Shown in pieces: positions 47,908-57,121 of a stretch of DNA of 64,000 bases; the first letter of the stretch is position 1, and every line of letters begins with the position of its first letter. The notes under the pieces were generated by a model. The model worked only from the letters and a program-made list of their open reading frames with translations, did not search any database and was not told the DNA's origin. The position numbers and the translations under genes are program-made. The stretch comes from Haliea salexigens DSM 19537 (GTDB lineage Bacteria > Pseudomonadota > Gammaproteobacteria > Pseudomonadales > Halieaceae), in the NCBI RefSeq assembly GCF_000423125.1, contig NZ_AUHJ01000010.1, positions 1-64,000 of the forward strand, in the 5' to 3' direction.

Positions 47908-48869
47908 GTGCTCAGGGGCCGGCCGCACACGCGGGCGCCTGGGATACCTACTGGCGGGGCACGCGGGAGAGTGCATCGCATCAGGAAGGGGGGCCACAGG
48001 AGCCCGTACTGGAGGCATTCTGGGCGACATTCTTCGCCGCGCAACTGGGCGCGCGCGCAACGCCATCGTTACTTGATCTCGCCTGTGGTCATGGCGCCGT
48101 GACCGGCCATGCCCTGAAGGTGTCTCCGGCACTGCTGCCGCACTGTAGCGATTACTCGTTCAATGCCTTGCAGGGCCTGCAGCAGCGCTACCCCAGCGCA
48201 CGCTGCATTGCTGCCGACGCCGGCAATACCCCGTTTGCTGACGGTGCTTTCGACCTCGTGGTCAGCCAGTTCGGCGTTGAGTATGCGGGCCCCGAAGCGC
48301 TGTTCGAGGCCGCCCGGCTGGTCGCCCCCGGTGGCACGCTGGGGCTGTTGCTGCACCTGGCGGGCGGGGCCATTTACCGGGAGTGCGAGCACAATCGCGA
48401 TACCGTGCGCGCCCTGCGTGAGCTGGATATCCTGAGCCTGGCGCGTGCCGCGTTTGACGCCGGATTTGCGTTGAATGCGGGTACCGGCAGCCCCGAGGCT
48501 TTCAAAGCCGCGGAGCGGGCCTTCACACCGGCCGTCAGGGGCCTGGAACAGTTGCTGCAAAGCCGCGGTGCGCAGTCTGCCGGGGGGCTTTTACAACAGC
48601 TGTATCAGGACATTGCGCACATGTACCGGCGCATGTCTGCCTATGCACCGGATGATATTCGCAGCTGGCTAGACGGCATGGATCTGGAGCTTACCGCCTA
48701 CAGCGGCAGAATGCAGTCGATGCTGGACGCCGCATTCAGTCAGCAGGCCATTGACGCCGCAATGCAACGACTGGCTGCCGACGGATTTTCCCTGCGGGAT
48801 TTGTCCCGGCTGCGGGTGTCCGCCGAGGCGCAGCCTGCCGCCTGGGCGCTGGTCATGCAACGCGGCTAG
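47904..48869 (+). CDS. Class I SAM-dependent methyltransferase
   Basis: The 321-residue protein has motif I LLDLACGHGAVTGHAL (56-71), a motif II-like CSDYSFNALQGLQQRYP, AADAGNTPFADGAFDLVVSQFGVEYAGPEALFEAARLVAPGGTLGLLLH and a C-terminal helical region of about 150 residues without family clues. It overlaps the hydroxylase gene by four bases, so the two are made together and may act on one substrate. The substrate is unknown. It ends 38 bases from the convergent small lipoprotein gene. Confidence 0.85.
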   Translation: MSAQGPAAHAGAWDTYWRGTRESASHQEGGPQEPVLEAFWATFFAAQLGARATPSLLDLACGHGAVTGHALKVSPALLPHCSDYSFNALQGLQQRYPSARCIAADAGNTPFADGAFDLVVSQFGVEYAGPEALFEAARLVAPGGTLGLLLHLAGGAIYRECEHNRDTVRALRELDILSLARAAFDAGFALNAGTGSPEAFKAAERAFTPAVRGLEQLLQSRGAQSAGGLLQQLYQDIAHMYRRMSAYAPDDIRSWLDGMDLELTAYSGRMQSMLDAAFSQQAIDAAMQRLAADGFSLRDLSRLRVSAEAQPAAWALVMQRG

Positions 48870-48907
48870 AAAACCCGTTCAGCGGTTCTAGATGGAGGGC
48901 GTGCCGC

Positions 48908-49198
48908 TTAGCCGCCGGCGGGGCCGGCGCTCTGCGCACTGTTGTTCTGGATGCTGTTGGTGGCATCGCGGCTGTCCTGTGATTCCTGCTTCCACTGGGC
49001 GTCTGTTTTGCAGACGCGTGTGCCCAGGCGTGTGCCGGTCTTGATGATATTGCGGCAGGTCATGTTTTCGTTGCTGGCCACGGCCTGGGCGGGCGTTGCG
49101 CTGTTGGCTCCGGCCGTTTGTGATGTGCCGGTGCTGGAGCACGCTGCCAACATCGTTAAGGTAGCGCCGAGGGCACAAAGCGTGAATGAGCGATTCAT
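48908..49198 (-). CDS. Small lipoprotein of unknown function
   Basis: The 96-residue protein begins MNRSFTLCALGATLTMLAAC, a clear lipoprotein signal with the acylated Cys20, behind a perfect AGGAGA ribosome-binding site. The mature part is Ser/Thr/Ala-rich and then contains NMTCRNIIKTGTRLGTRVCKTDAQW, whose Cys pair (about 48 and 63) is likely disulfide-bonded. Short proteins with this CR.I..TGTR.G..VC pattern are common in Caulobacter- and Haliea-type genomes; no function is known to me. It follows a terminator and so is probably transcribed on its own. Confidence 0.82.
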   Translation of the reverse strand: MNRSFTLCALGATLTMLAACSSTGTSQTAGANSATPAQAVASNENMTCRNIIKTGTRLGTRVCKTDAQWKQESQDSRDATNSIQNNSAQSAGPAGG

Positions 49199-49258
49199 GT
49201 TGATCTCCTGAAAAGTCAGTACAGTCTCTACTGCGTTGTGTTGAAGGTCAATCCATCG

Positions 49259-49283
49259 AAAAAAAACCCGGCCTGGGGCCGGG
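49259..49283 (-). terminator. Rho-independent terminator of the first TonB-dependent receptor gene
   Basis: On the minus strand a perfect 7-bp stem CCCGGCC/GGCCGGG with a 3-base loop is followed by eight T residues, about 50 bases after the receptor stop codon. Confidence 0.92.
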
Positions 49284-49334
49284 TCTGGTCTTGCACCGTT
49301 GGGCGGCCGTTGCCGGCCGCCCGCAGGAAGTCGC

Positions 49335-52205
49335 TTAGAAGCTGACGCTGACGCCGACGAACATGTAGCGACCGAGTGCGTCGTACATGCCGGGGAAGAC
49401 GTTACCGTTACCGTTGATAGACGGCCCGGCAGCGTTGCCCGCAATCGGCGGCTCTTTGTCAGTGATGTTGTTCACACCCAGACGGATCGACGCGTTCTCG
49501 GTGACATCCCAGGAGCCGGCCAGGTCAAGGTAGTTGACGGAAGGCAGGTCCAGGTTACCGTTCAGGTCGGTCACTGAGCTGATGTGGCGCCAGTAAGCAC
49601 TTACCGCCACATCCCAAGGGGTCATCCAGGTCGCGCGCAGGTTGTTGCGGAAGTCAGGTGTGGGGTAACCACACTCGCCGCCCCAGTTACCTTTGCAGTC
49701 AACAACCGGTGCACCTTCAAGCTCCTGCTGGTCCCAGGTGTCGATGATGGACATGGTGTTGTTGAACGACAGGCTGCCCATATCACCGATGGTCACATCG
49801 TAGTCAACGATCACGTCCCAACCGGTCACTTCCTCAATGGCGAGGTTGTCCAGCAGGGCCACGATCTGGCCACTGGAACCGACTTCGGAGCCAATCCACA
49901 GGTCACCGCGCGCGGCGTTACGCTTCACGTTTTCGCAGAGCGCGTCGTTGCCATCCAGACACTGGTTGAGGATGAACTCGGGGCCGAGGTTGTTGATGCC
50001 CTTCTCGATTTCGATCGAGTAGTAGTCAACGCTCAGCACCAGGCCGTCAACGAACTCTGGCGACCAGATGAAGCCCACGGAGTAAGTGTCGGACTCTTCC
50101 GGTGCCAGTTCGGTGTTACCGCCCTGGAGGTAGTTGTACTGGCCCGCGAAGGAGTTGAGGATGTTGCCGTACTGGGCAGCAGTCACCCCGGTGCGGGCGC
50201 AATCTTCAAAGCTGCGCTCGGGGGTGGCGCCACCACAGGGGTCCACGTCCATGTCGAACAGGTTCAGGCCCTGGGGCAGGAACAGTTCGCGGATGTTGGC
50301 AGCACGTACGGCGCGCTGGAAGCTGGCACGCAGCTTCACGTCCTGGTTGATTGCCCAGCCGCCGCGCACACCGTAGGTGTCAGTGGTCACGCCGGTAGAG
50401 TAATCAGAGTAGCGGTAACCCAGGTCCAGGGTGATTTCCTCGGCGAAGGCTGCGCCTTCCACCAGCGGAACACTGGCTTCCATGAAATATTCAGTGACGT
50501 CATATTCACCGTTAACCGCGTTGGTGGCGCCACCCTGGCCGGCACCCAGGCCGAGGCGGAAGCCTTCGTCGGGGTTGAAGTCCAGCGTTTCCTTGCGGTA
50601 CTCGGTACCGATGACCACTTCCACGCCGTTGTTGGCGGAAGGCAGCTTGAGGCCGTAGTCGCCCAGGCTACCTGCAACGAACGCGTTGAACACTTTCTGC
50701 GTGGTGGTGCCGCGAGCAAACAGCGGCAGTGTCAGGTATTCTGCAGCTGCGGGGTCAACCGCACCAGTTTCCCAGATGTTCCAGGGCACACAGTTCGTAT
50801 CGCTGCCGTCAACCACAGACTGACAGGTGATGTTGCCGTCTTCGTCCAGTACCGCATCCAGAGCGTTGCGGATCTTGGCATTGGACAGGTCGTTGTTGTA
50901 GGTGTTTTCCATGCTGACTTCTGAGTAGAGGCCAGACACGTCATAACGCCAGGTGTCGTTGATGTCGCCACGGAAGCCGAGCACACCGCGGAAAGAGGTG
51001 TGACGCAGGTCCTGGTTACGCGGGCCGCCTTCAACGTTCCGACGCAGAACAACCACATCCTGCGTGTCACCCGGGCCGAGGCCGTTGGCGCCGCAGATCA
51101 CGCCAACCTGCTGATCGGACAGGAACGGGTTGTCACAGGAGATCGGCACGTTCAGGCCGAACGCGCCAGAGGGCGCGATCTGCGCGTTGCTCTGGTTGTC
51201 CATGAACATCAGTTCGGTGTAGGTCTCTACATGCTCGTTGATCTGGTAGCGACCGAAAGCACCGGCGGTGTAACGCTCGTCGGGGCGCTGGTAGTAGTTC
51301 AGCGGGCCGTAGTTGTACACCTCGCTGGGCTGTACCAGTTCGTTGCCAGAAACACGATAGGGATCGGCGGTGCCAACGATAAAGGTACCTGCGGCGCTGG
51401 TGCCGGAACCGAAACAGCCGGTTGCATCGTTGTTCAGGGCGCAGGCGCTGTAATCGCGCGCGCTCTGCAGCACGGCGTCGATTTCACGGTACGTGGCGTA
51501 AGCCGTTACGTTGCCGCGGCCGTTGTCGAAGTTGCCACCCATGACCAGCGACCAGTTCTGGATTTCGCCGTCGGTGTTGCTGCCGTCAGGGAAGGGGAAG
51601 CCCGCATCGCCGACGATCTGCTGGAGGCCGCCGTTGTCGTTGTCGTGCTGGTACTGGCTGAACTGGTAGTCGAACTGCACGCCTTCGAAGTCGTCAACCA
51701 TCACGAAGTTGACAACACCCGCGACCGCGTCAGAACCGTAGGTAGCGGAGGCACCACCGGTCAGCACTTCAACACGCTGGATCAGGGCTGCCGGGATCTG
51801 GTTGATGTCGGCGCCGGTACCGCCCTGCAGCGGTGAGCCCGCGGGCAGGCGACGGCCGTTGACCAGTACCAGGGTACGCTCGTCACCCAGGTTGCGCAGG
51901 TTCAGGGTAGCGGTACCCGTTGCGCCGTTCGAGGTGGATGAGTTCTGGTTGGAGTAAACCTGAGGCAGGTTCTTCATCAGGTCTTCAACACGGGTGGTGC
52001 CCTGGAACTTGAATTCCTCGGCATCTACCTGAGTAACCGGGCTGGCGGAAACCAGGTTGGCCCGCTGAATACGGGAACCGGTAACAACCACTTCTTCCAG
52101 CATCAGCTGGTCGTTCTGGGCGTTGGCCACAGTCGGCATTACCGCCGCTGCGCTCATGCCCAGAGCAGCGGAAACTGCCATGGTCAGACGATTTTTCCTC
52201 AACAT
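49335..52205 (-). CDS. TonB-dependent outer-membrane receptor
   Basis: The 956-residue receptor starts with a signal peptide ending TVANAQN, behind AGGGGTA. The TonB box region and plug follow: LEEVVVTGSRIQRANL (about 37-52), RVEDLMKNLPQVYSNQN, LNLRNLGDERTLVLVNGRRLP, RVEVLTGGASATYGSDAVAGVVNF. The remaining 750 residues are barrel strands, ending in the C-terminal aromatic GRYMFVGVSVSF that signals outer-membrane assembly. There is no extra N-terminal signalling (STN) domain. Receptors of this type are numerous in marine bacteria that use polymers and peptides; no substrate can be assigned. The gene ends at a strong terminator and its start is separated from the next gene upstream by 245 bases. 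Confidence 0.93.
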   Translation of the reverse strand: MLRKNRLTMAVSAALGMSAAAVMPTVANAQNDQLMLEEVVVTGSRIQRANLVSASPVTQVDAEEFKFQGTTRVEDLMKNLPQVYSNQNSSTSNGATGTATLNLRNLGDERTLVLVNGRRLPAGSPLQGGTGADINQIPAALIQRVEVLTGGASATYGSDAVAGVVNFVMVDDFEGVQFDYQFSQYQHDNDNGGLQQIVGDAGFPFPDGSNTDGEIQNWSLVMGGNFDNGRGNVTAYATYREIDAVLQSARDYSACALNNDATGCFGSGTSAAGTFIVGTADPYRVSGNELVQPSEVYNYGPLNYYQRPDERYTAGAFGRYQINEHVETYTELMFMDNQSNAQIAPSGAFGLNVPISCDNPFLSDQQVGVICGANGLGPGDTQDVVVLRRNVEGGPRNQDLRHTSFRGVLGFRGDINDTWRYDVSGLYSEVSMENTYNNDLSNAKIRNALDAVLDEDGNITCQSVVDGSDTNCVPWNIWETGAVDPAAAEYLTLPLFARGTTTQKVFNAFVAGSLGDYGLKLPSANNGVEVVIGTEYRKETLDFNPDEGFRLGLGAGQGGATNAVNGEYDVTEYFMEASVPLVEGAAFAEEITLDLGYRYSDYSTGVTTDTYGVRGGWAINQDVKLRASFQRAVRAANIRELFLPQGLNLFDMDVDPCGGATPERSFEDCARTGVTAAQYGNILNSFAGQYNYLQGGNTELAPEESDTYSVGFIWSPEFVDGLVLSVDYYSIEIEKGINNLGPEFILNQCLDGNDALCENVKRNAARGDLWIGSEVGSSGQIVALLDNLAIEEVTGWDVIVDYDVTIGDMGSLSFNNTMSIIDTWDQQELEGAPVVDCKGNWGGECGYPTPDFRNNLRATWMTPWDVAVSAYWRHISSVTDLNGNLDLPSVNYLDLAGSWDVTENASIRLGVNNITDKEPPIAGNAAGPSINGNGNVFPGMYDALGRYMFVGVSVSF

Positions 52206-52450
52206 ATCAATACCCCTGTACTTGACTGTAAGCATGCTAATCCGGTGGCCAATGCCACTGGAGACGAACATTAAACGAATTCAGCGGCCGGTTCCTCAGA
52301 GTTCCATGTCACTTTTGTGACTTATTCACGAAAAACGCCGGGAACTCGGCAAATTACCAGAAATGACCTGACAACATGGCAGCAGGTCGCTGATATCCCG
52401 ATAGTTTTAGCGCCCCGGCGCGAGTGCCGCGCAGCGCAGGTTGTGGTCGC

Positions 52451-52921
52451 TCAGCGCACCCGGCTGACGCCGACGGTCTTGTCGGTGGAGGTGACAGTCA
52501 TTTGGTAGAAGCCGAAAAAATTTTTGTCGATAACTACCGCGGTGTCCTCGCCACGGTGCATGTAGCGCCCGGGCAGGCGCTGGCGCCAGACCTGGCCGTT
52601 ATCGAGGTAGAACAGGGTCTCGCCAGACCAGCCGTCGAAAGGCTGTTTGATGTGTGCCTCGATGCGTATGGCCTCCTCCGCCGCGATGACCTCTGGGTTG
52701 CTGCGCAGCATGGCGGGCGCCTCGGCAGCGGTGTAGTTCACCAGCCAGCGATTCAGTGCCGCGCGCTCGTCAGCGCTGAGCTTGTCGAGGCCCGAGGCCC
52801 GGTACTCCTCGTCGGACATCAATTTTTGTACGCCGGGGAATTCGCTGTCCGGGTCGGCGCCGGCCATGGGAATGATGCACGCGAGAGTGAGGAATAGCAG
52901 GGGGGGCAGTGCGCTGCGCAT
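52451..52921 (-). CDS. Exported protein of unknown function
   Basis: The 156-residue protein has a signal peptide (residues 1-22, ending AGA), a helical stretch with LMSDEEYRASGLDKLSADERAALNRWL, and a C-terminal beta-rich domain including FDGWSGETLFYLDNGQVW, RQRLPGRY and KNFFGFYQMTV. Similar GW.G.T.F.LDNGQVW segments recur in exported proteobacterial proteins of unknown role. It starts 15 bases after the STN receptor gene, so it probably belongs to the FecI-FecR operon. I do not recognise a function. Confidence 0.75.
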   Translation of the reverse strand: MRSALPPLLFLTLACIIPMAGADPDSEFPGVQKLMSDEEYRASGLDKLSADERAALNRWLVNYTAAEAPAMLRSNPEVIAAEEAIRIEAHIKQPFDGWSGETLFYLDNGQVWRQRLPGRYMHRGEDTAVVIDKNFFGFYQMTVTSTDKTVGVSRVR

Positions 52922-52935
52922 GAGTGGGGCTCCGG

Positions 52936-55908
52936 TCAGAAGCGCTGGCTGATACGGGTGTACCAGAAGCGCCCCTTCAGTTCGTGGGTGCGGGCGTCGA
53001 TGTTATCGTTAAATGCCGACGCCGCCAAAGGGGCTGCCTGGTCGAACAGGTTGTCGACGCCCAGTGTGAGGCGCAGCCCCGACAGCACATCGAACACATA
53101 GCTGACCTGCATATCGTGTACCGTCCAGCTGTCGATCTCGCGGGTTTCTGTGGTGCCGGGTACGGTTTCGTCCAGCGCGCTGACGTGGTGGATGTCATAG
53201 CTGGCCAGCCAGCGTTCGCGCTTCCAGCGCAGGCCCAGCTGGCCTTTCCACTCGGGAATGCCGCCGAGGCCCTCGGAGGCCTCGTCGACGAAGGTGCCCG
53301 CCAGGTCCACGTCGGGGCCGCCGTCACCGGGCTGCGAGAGGTACTCGTGAATCCACGCCCCGGTGCCGGTCACCGACACTTGGCCCCAGGGCTGATCGGG
53401 AAAGTAATAGGCCAGGCTCAAGTCCGCGCCGCGCACCCGGCGCTTGCCGAAGTTGATATTGCTGGCCGTCACCCGCGTGAGGTTGCCCCGCGCATCGCGG
53501 TTGACCTGCTCGCCGAAGGCTCCCGTCGCGGCATTGAGGTCAACGATGGACTGCGCGCTGGAGCTCACCACGTCTTCCTGGCGGATCTCGAAGAAATCCA
53601 GCGATACGCGCAGGCCGGGTAACACCACGGGTGTCCAGATTGCCCCGCCGCTTACCGAGGTGGAGGTTTCCGGATTGAGGTCCGGGTTGCCGCCTTTCAC
53701 CGTCAGAAATTGATTGCGCGAGGCATCCGCGAGTTGCGTGCACCCGGGTAGCTGGCCGACATTGGCGGCGATGGTGCAGGGGTCGGCAATAAAGGCCTGT
53801 TGCTCGCTGTTGCCTTCGTAGAGTTCGTTGAGGCTGGGTGCACGAAAGCCCATGGCATAGCCGCCGCGCAGTGTGAGTGAGGGGCCGAGCTGCAGCTTCA
53901 GTCCGATCTTGGGGTTGGTGCTGCTGCCGAAGTCGCTGTAGGCGGAATGACGGAGTGCCGCTTCCAGCTGCAGGTTGCGACCGCCGCTGGCATTGCTCCA
54001 GAGTGGTATGCGGCTCTCGCCGTAGAGTTCGAGAATCTTGCGATCGCCCCGGGTGGGCTGGAAGTTGGTGGCTCCGATGGTGCCGATGGAAGCCAGGCGC
54101 TGGTCCGGCAGCTTCGAGGTGGATTCATGACGAAACTCCACACCCAGCGCAAGGTCGCCCCGCCCCGCGGGCAGGTTCAGCAGCGCGTTACTGAGGTTGA
54201 GGGCTGCACTGGAGAGCGTGGTGTCGCCCCGGGTGCGTCCATCGAGCCGCAGGTAATCTACCTGCTCGTCCGTGATGCTGCCCACGGGCCCCATGATGTC
54301 CACCGGTACGCAGCCGTCCAACTCCGCGCCCCGGCAGCCGGCGGCGGGGCCCAGAGCACGTCGCAACCGGTCGGCGTCAACGAGGTTGGTGACGGTTTCC
54401 GTGGCTTCGCTGCGGCTCCAGTTCACCCCGATGTCCCAGTGCCAATCGGCGTACAGCCCTTCGACTATCGCACTGAGGCGAGCCACACGAGATTCATTTT
54501 GCTGCATTCGTCCGGGAAACTCGACCAGTCTGCGGCGAACATCGGTTATTTCCTGATCGAAGTCATTGTAGATACTGTCCGCGGCTACGCTCAACGGCAT
54601 CTGCTCGAAGCCGGTGAAAATGGGTGTGGGCGCCAGTGTGGCGCGGGCGCTGGTCTGCAGGTAGGTGGCCTCGAGCAGGGTGGTGACCTGTTCACTCAGG
54701 TCCCGGGTAAGGCTGGCGTACACGCTGCTGCGACGCAGGGGTACCACGGCCGAGGTAAAGGCCTGGTAGTTGAACAGGTCTTCGCTGCCCGCCGGACGAT
54801 AGCCGTCGCCGTCGGCGATCAGTGCCCGGCCGTCGGGCAGCACCACGCGCGCACTGGGGGTCGCGCTGGAGCGCAGGTCAGTGCCCCCGAGGTGGCGGGT
54901 GTCGGCGCTGGCGGAGACCGAGCGGTCGCGACTGAATAGCGGCTCCTGTTCGTAGTGCGTGGCGCTGATGAACACGCCACCGTCGCGGAAGCTGTTGCCA
55001 TACTGCAGTGTTTGCGTGGTCGTGGTGAGGTCGCCACGGCTGCTTTCGCCCACATAGGTTTCCGCCAGGAAGCCGTGGAAATCGCGCTTCATGATGATGT
55101 TGACGACACCGGCGATCGCGTCCGAGCCATAGATGGCGGAGGCGCCGTCCTTGAGTATCTCGACGCGCTCCACGGCGGCGGGAGAAATGCTGTTCAGGTC
55201 GACGGATTCGCCCGCCAGGCCGTCGTTGGCAATGCGGCGACCGTTGATCAGGATGAGCGTGTTGCTGGCGGGCAGGCCGCGCAGGGTCACGGTTGCCGTG
55301 CCGTCGCCGCCGTTGGAGATGGCGGTGCTGGTGGAGTTGCCGATGACCGCGGGCACAAAACGCAGCAGCTCGCCCAGTGTTTGTGCGCCGCTGCGCTCGA
55401 TATCGGAGCGAGCGTACACCTCGACCGGCGCGCTGAAGCGGTTCGGATCGCGGCGGATGCGCGAGCCTGTGAGCCGGCTGCCATACACGTAGGTCTGTTC
55501 CATGCCGGGTTCATAGATGGGCAGCGCAACCGCCGCCGGCGTGGTGCCTTCGCAGCGCTCTTGGGGGCAGTCACTGGAATAGATGGCGACGATGCGCTCG
55601 TCGATCAGCTCCCAGTTGAGCTCGCTTTCCGCCAGCAGTCGGTCGAGGGCGTCGTCCCGCGTCAGCTCGCCGACCAGCGTGGGTGCGGACAGGTGCCCGG
55701 TGAGGCGGTCGGAAAAAACAATGGGGGTGTTGCTCTGGCGGCTGAACTGGATGAGGGCTGCGGACAGCGAGCTCTCGCGTATGTCGTAGTGACGAACAGG
55801 CTCCGCCGCCGCCGCGTGCTGCGTCCAGCCGAACGCAATGGAGATCGCCAGCCATGCCGAAACGATACCCTGCGCGATAAAACCTGTCGCCCGGGACGCG
55901 GCAAGCAT
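52936..55908 (-). CDS. TonB-dependent receptor with STN signalling domain
   Basis: The 990-residue receptor starts with a signal peptide, then an STN domain (about 40-112: YDIRESSLSAALIQFSRQSNTPIVFSD...LTRDDALDRLLAESELNWELIDERIVAI), which passes ligand status to a FecR-type anti-sigma factor. The plug (about 150-275) has TLGELLRFVPAVIGNST, TVTLRGLPASNTLILINGRRIAND, RVEILKDGASAIYGSDAIAGVVNIIMKRDF. The barrel ends GRFWYTRISQRF. The ATG at 55906-55908 is behind GGGTGGGAAA and is preferred over an in-frame TTG ten codons upstream. It sits directly downstream of fecR, so ligand sensing probably induces its own operon. Ligand unknown. Confidence 0.93.
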   Translation of the reverse strand: MLAASRATGFIAQGIVSAWLAISIAFGWTQHAAAAEPVRHYDIRESSLSAALIQFSRQSNTPIVFSDRLTGHLSAPTLVGELTRDDALDRLLAESELNWELIDERIVAIYSSDCPQERCEGTTPAAVALPIYEPGMEQTYVYGSRLTGSRIRRDPNRFSAPVEVYARSDIERSGAQTLGELLRFVPAVIGNSTSTAISNGGDGTATVTLRGLPASNTLILINGRRIANDGLAGESVDLNSISPAAVERVEILKDGASAIYGSDAIAGVVNIIMKRDFHGFLAETYVGESSRGDLTTTTQTLQYGNSFRDGGVFISATHYEQEPLFSRDRSVSASADTRHLGGTDLRSSATPSARVVLPDGRALIADGDGYRPAGSEDLFNYQAFTSAVVPLRRSSVYASLTRDLSEQVTTLLEATYLQTSARATLAPTPIFTGFEQMPLSVAADSIYNDFDQEITDVRRRLVEFPGRMQQNESRVARLSAIVEGLYADWHWDIGVNWSRSEATETVTNLVDADRLRRALGPAAGCRGAELDGCVPVDIMGPVGSITDEQVDYLRLDGRTRGDTTLSSAALNLSNALLNLPAGRGDLALGVEFRHESTSKLPDQRLASIGTIGATNFQPTRGDRKILELYGESRIPLWSNASGGRNLQLEAALRHSAYSDFGSSTNPKIGLKLQLGPSLTLRGGYAMGFRAPSLNELYEGNSEQQAFIADPCTIAANVGQLPGCTQLADASRNQFLTVKGGNPDLNPETSTSVSGGAIWTPVVLPGLRVSLDFFEIRQEDVVSSSAQSIVDLNAATGAFGEQVNRDARGNLTRVTASNINFGKRRVRGADLSLAYYFPDQPWGQVSVTGTGAWIHEYLSQPGDGGPDVDLAGTFVDEASEGLGGIPEWKGQLGLRWKRERWLASYDIHHVSALDETVPGTTETREIDSWTVHDMQVSYVFDVLSGLRLTLGVDNLFDQAAPLAASAFNDNIDARTHELKGRFWYTRISQRF

Positions 55909-56004
55909 TTTCCCACCCTGCCAGATTTCTGGTTGCAACGCACTGATAATTCGAGAGAAATTATGTTGACCGGAGACAACGGTCAGGCAAGGGTTCGTTA
56001 TATC

Positions 56005-56994
56005 CTACTGCGGGGATTTCAGCAACTGCACTGAGCCGTTGCCGAGCGGTACGACGCGCAGCCCGAGACTGCGTTCCAGGGCCTGAACAACAGTATCCGG
56101 GTGGTCCAGGCTGAACACGCCGGACACGGTGAGCTCGGCCACCTCGCGTTCGCTGATGAGCAGACGTGTGTCCGAATAGCGCGCCATTTCATCCGCCAAT
56201 TCGGCCAGCGTGAGGGCTTCGGCGATAATCTCTCCCCGCTGCCACGCCAGGTAGCGAGCTGTATCCACACTGCGGCCCGTTCCGAGGGCGCCATTGCGGC
56301 CGGTTTCCAGGTGTTCGTCGGCTTCCAGCAGCACGCTTCGCGGCGCGGTACCACCCGCGGCGAGGTTGCTTATGCGCACCACCCCTTCGCTGACAGTGAT
56401 GGCGGTTGATTCGGGGCGACGGTAGACGTTGAAGGCGGTGCCCACAGCGGTGACCGTGGTGTCACCTGCGCTGACCGCGAAGGGGCGCTCGGGGTCGTGC
56501 GCGACATTGAAGAACGCTTCACCCTTTACCAGAGTCAGCGCGCGGGTATCCCCGGTGAAGGCCACGTCGAGTCGGCTGTCAGTGTTCAGGGTGACCTGTG
56601 AGGCATCGCTGAGCGTGAAGGTGGCTCGCTCGCCGTGGGCCGTGCGCAGGGACTCGGTGCCGCCCGGTTCGCGGTTCAGGGGTAGCAGCACAAAGGCCAT
56701 GGCCAGGCCCGCTGCCAGGGCGACGGCCCCGGTCAGCCATTGGCGCCGGGTGGGTTGCGCGCGTGCGGGGGCTGTGGCCGGCTGATCTGCTTCCAGCGGG
56801 AGGTGGCGCACACTGCCGAGGTCGTCCCAGAGTTCCAGCATCAGGTCCATGGCCTGGCGATGGCCCGCGTCAGCGGCCAGCCAGAGGGCAAAATCGCGGT
56901 GATCCTGATCGTTGGCCTCGCCACGGAATCGCGCAATCCACGCCAGGGCGGCGTCGCAATGCTGCTCGAATTCCTCTGTAAACGTCTGGTTCAT
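56005..56994 (-). CDS. FecR-family anti-sigma regulator
   Basis: The 329-residue protein has an N-terminal DUF4880-type cytoplasmic region (LAWIARFRGEANDQDHRDFALWLAADAGHRQAMDLM), one membrane helix (about 88-106), and a periplasmic FecR domain (LRTAHGERATFTLSDASQVTLNTDSRLDV...VKGEAFFNVAHD). The C-terminal part (about 255-325) resembles an STN domain (GVFSLDHPDTVVQALERSLGLRVV). Such proteins hold the partner sigma factor inactive and sense the receptor's STN domain. The sigma gene is 127 bases upstream and the receptor 96 bases downstream on the same strand. Confidence 0.93.
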   Translation of the reverse strand: MNQTFTEEFEQHCDAALAWIARFRGEANDQDHRDFALWLAADAGHRQAMDLMLELWDDLGSVRHLPLEADQPATAPARAQPTRRQWLTGAVALAAGLAMAFVLLPLNREPGGTESLRTAHGERATFTLSDASQVTLNTDSRLDVAFTGDTRALTLVKGEAFFNVAHDPERPFAVSAGDTTVTAVGTAFNVYRRPESTAITVSEGVVRISNLAAGGTAPRSVLLEADEHLETGRNGALGTGRSVDTARYLAWQRGEIIAEALTLAELADEMARYSDTRLLISEREVAELTVSGVFSLDHPDTVVQALERSLGLRVVPLGNGSVQLLKSPQ

Positions 56995-57121
56995 CGCTTC
57001 CCCAACGCCCGCCGGTTGTTGTATCCCGGGGTGCGCGCACCCACGCGGGGGTGCTGCCTTATGTTGTGACCTGTTAGTGTAACGAGGAACCCGAAAGTTC
57101 CCTCAAGTAAATATGTCCCAT

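Noticed and set aside
46576-48132. 518-residue antisense frame opposite the beta-hydroxylase gene
   Set aside because: Arg/Pro/His-rich shadow translation with no family pattern; the plus strand has clear domains.
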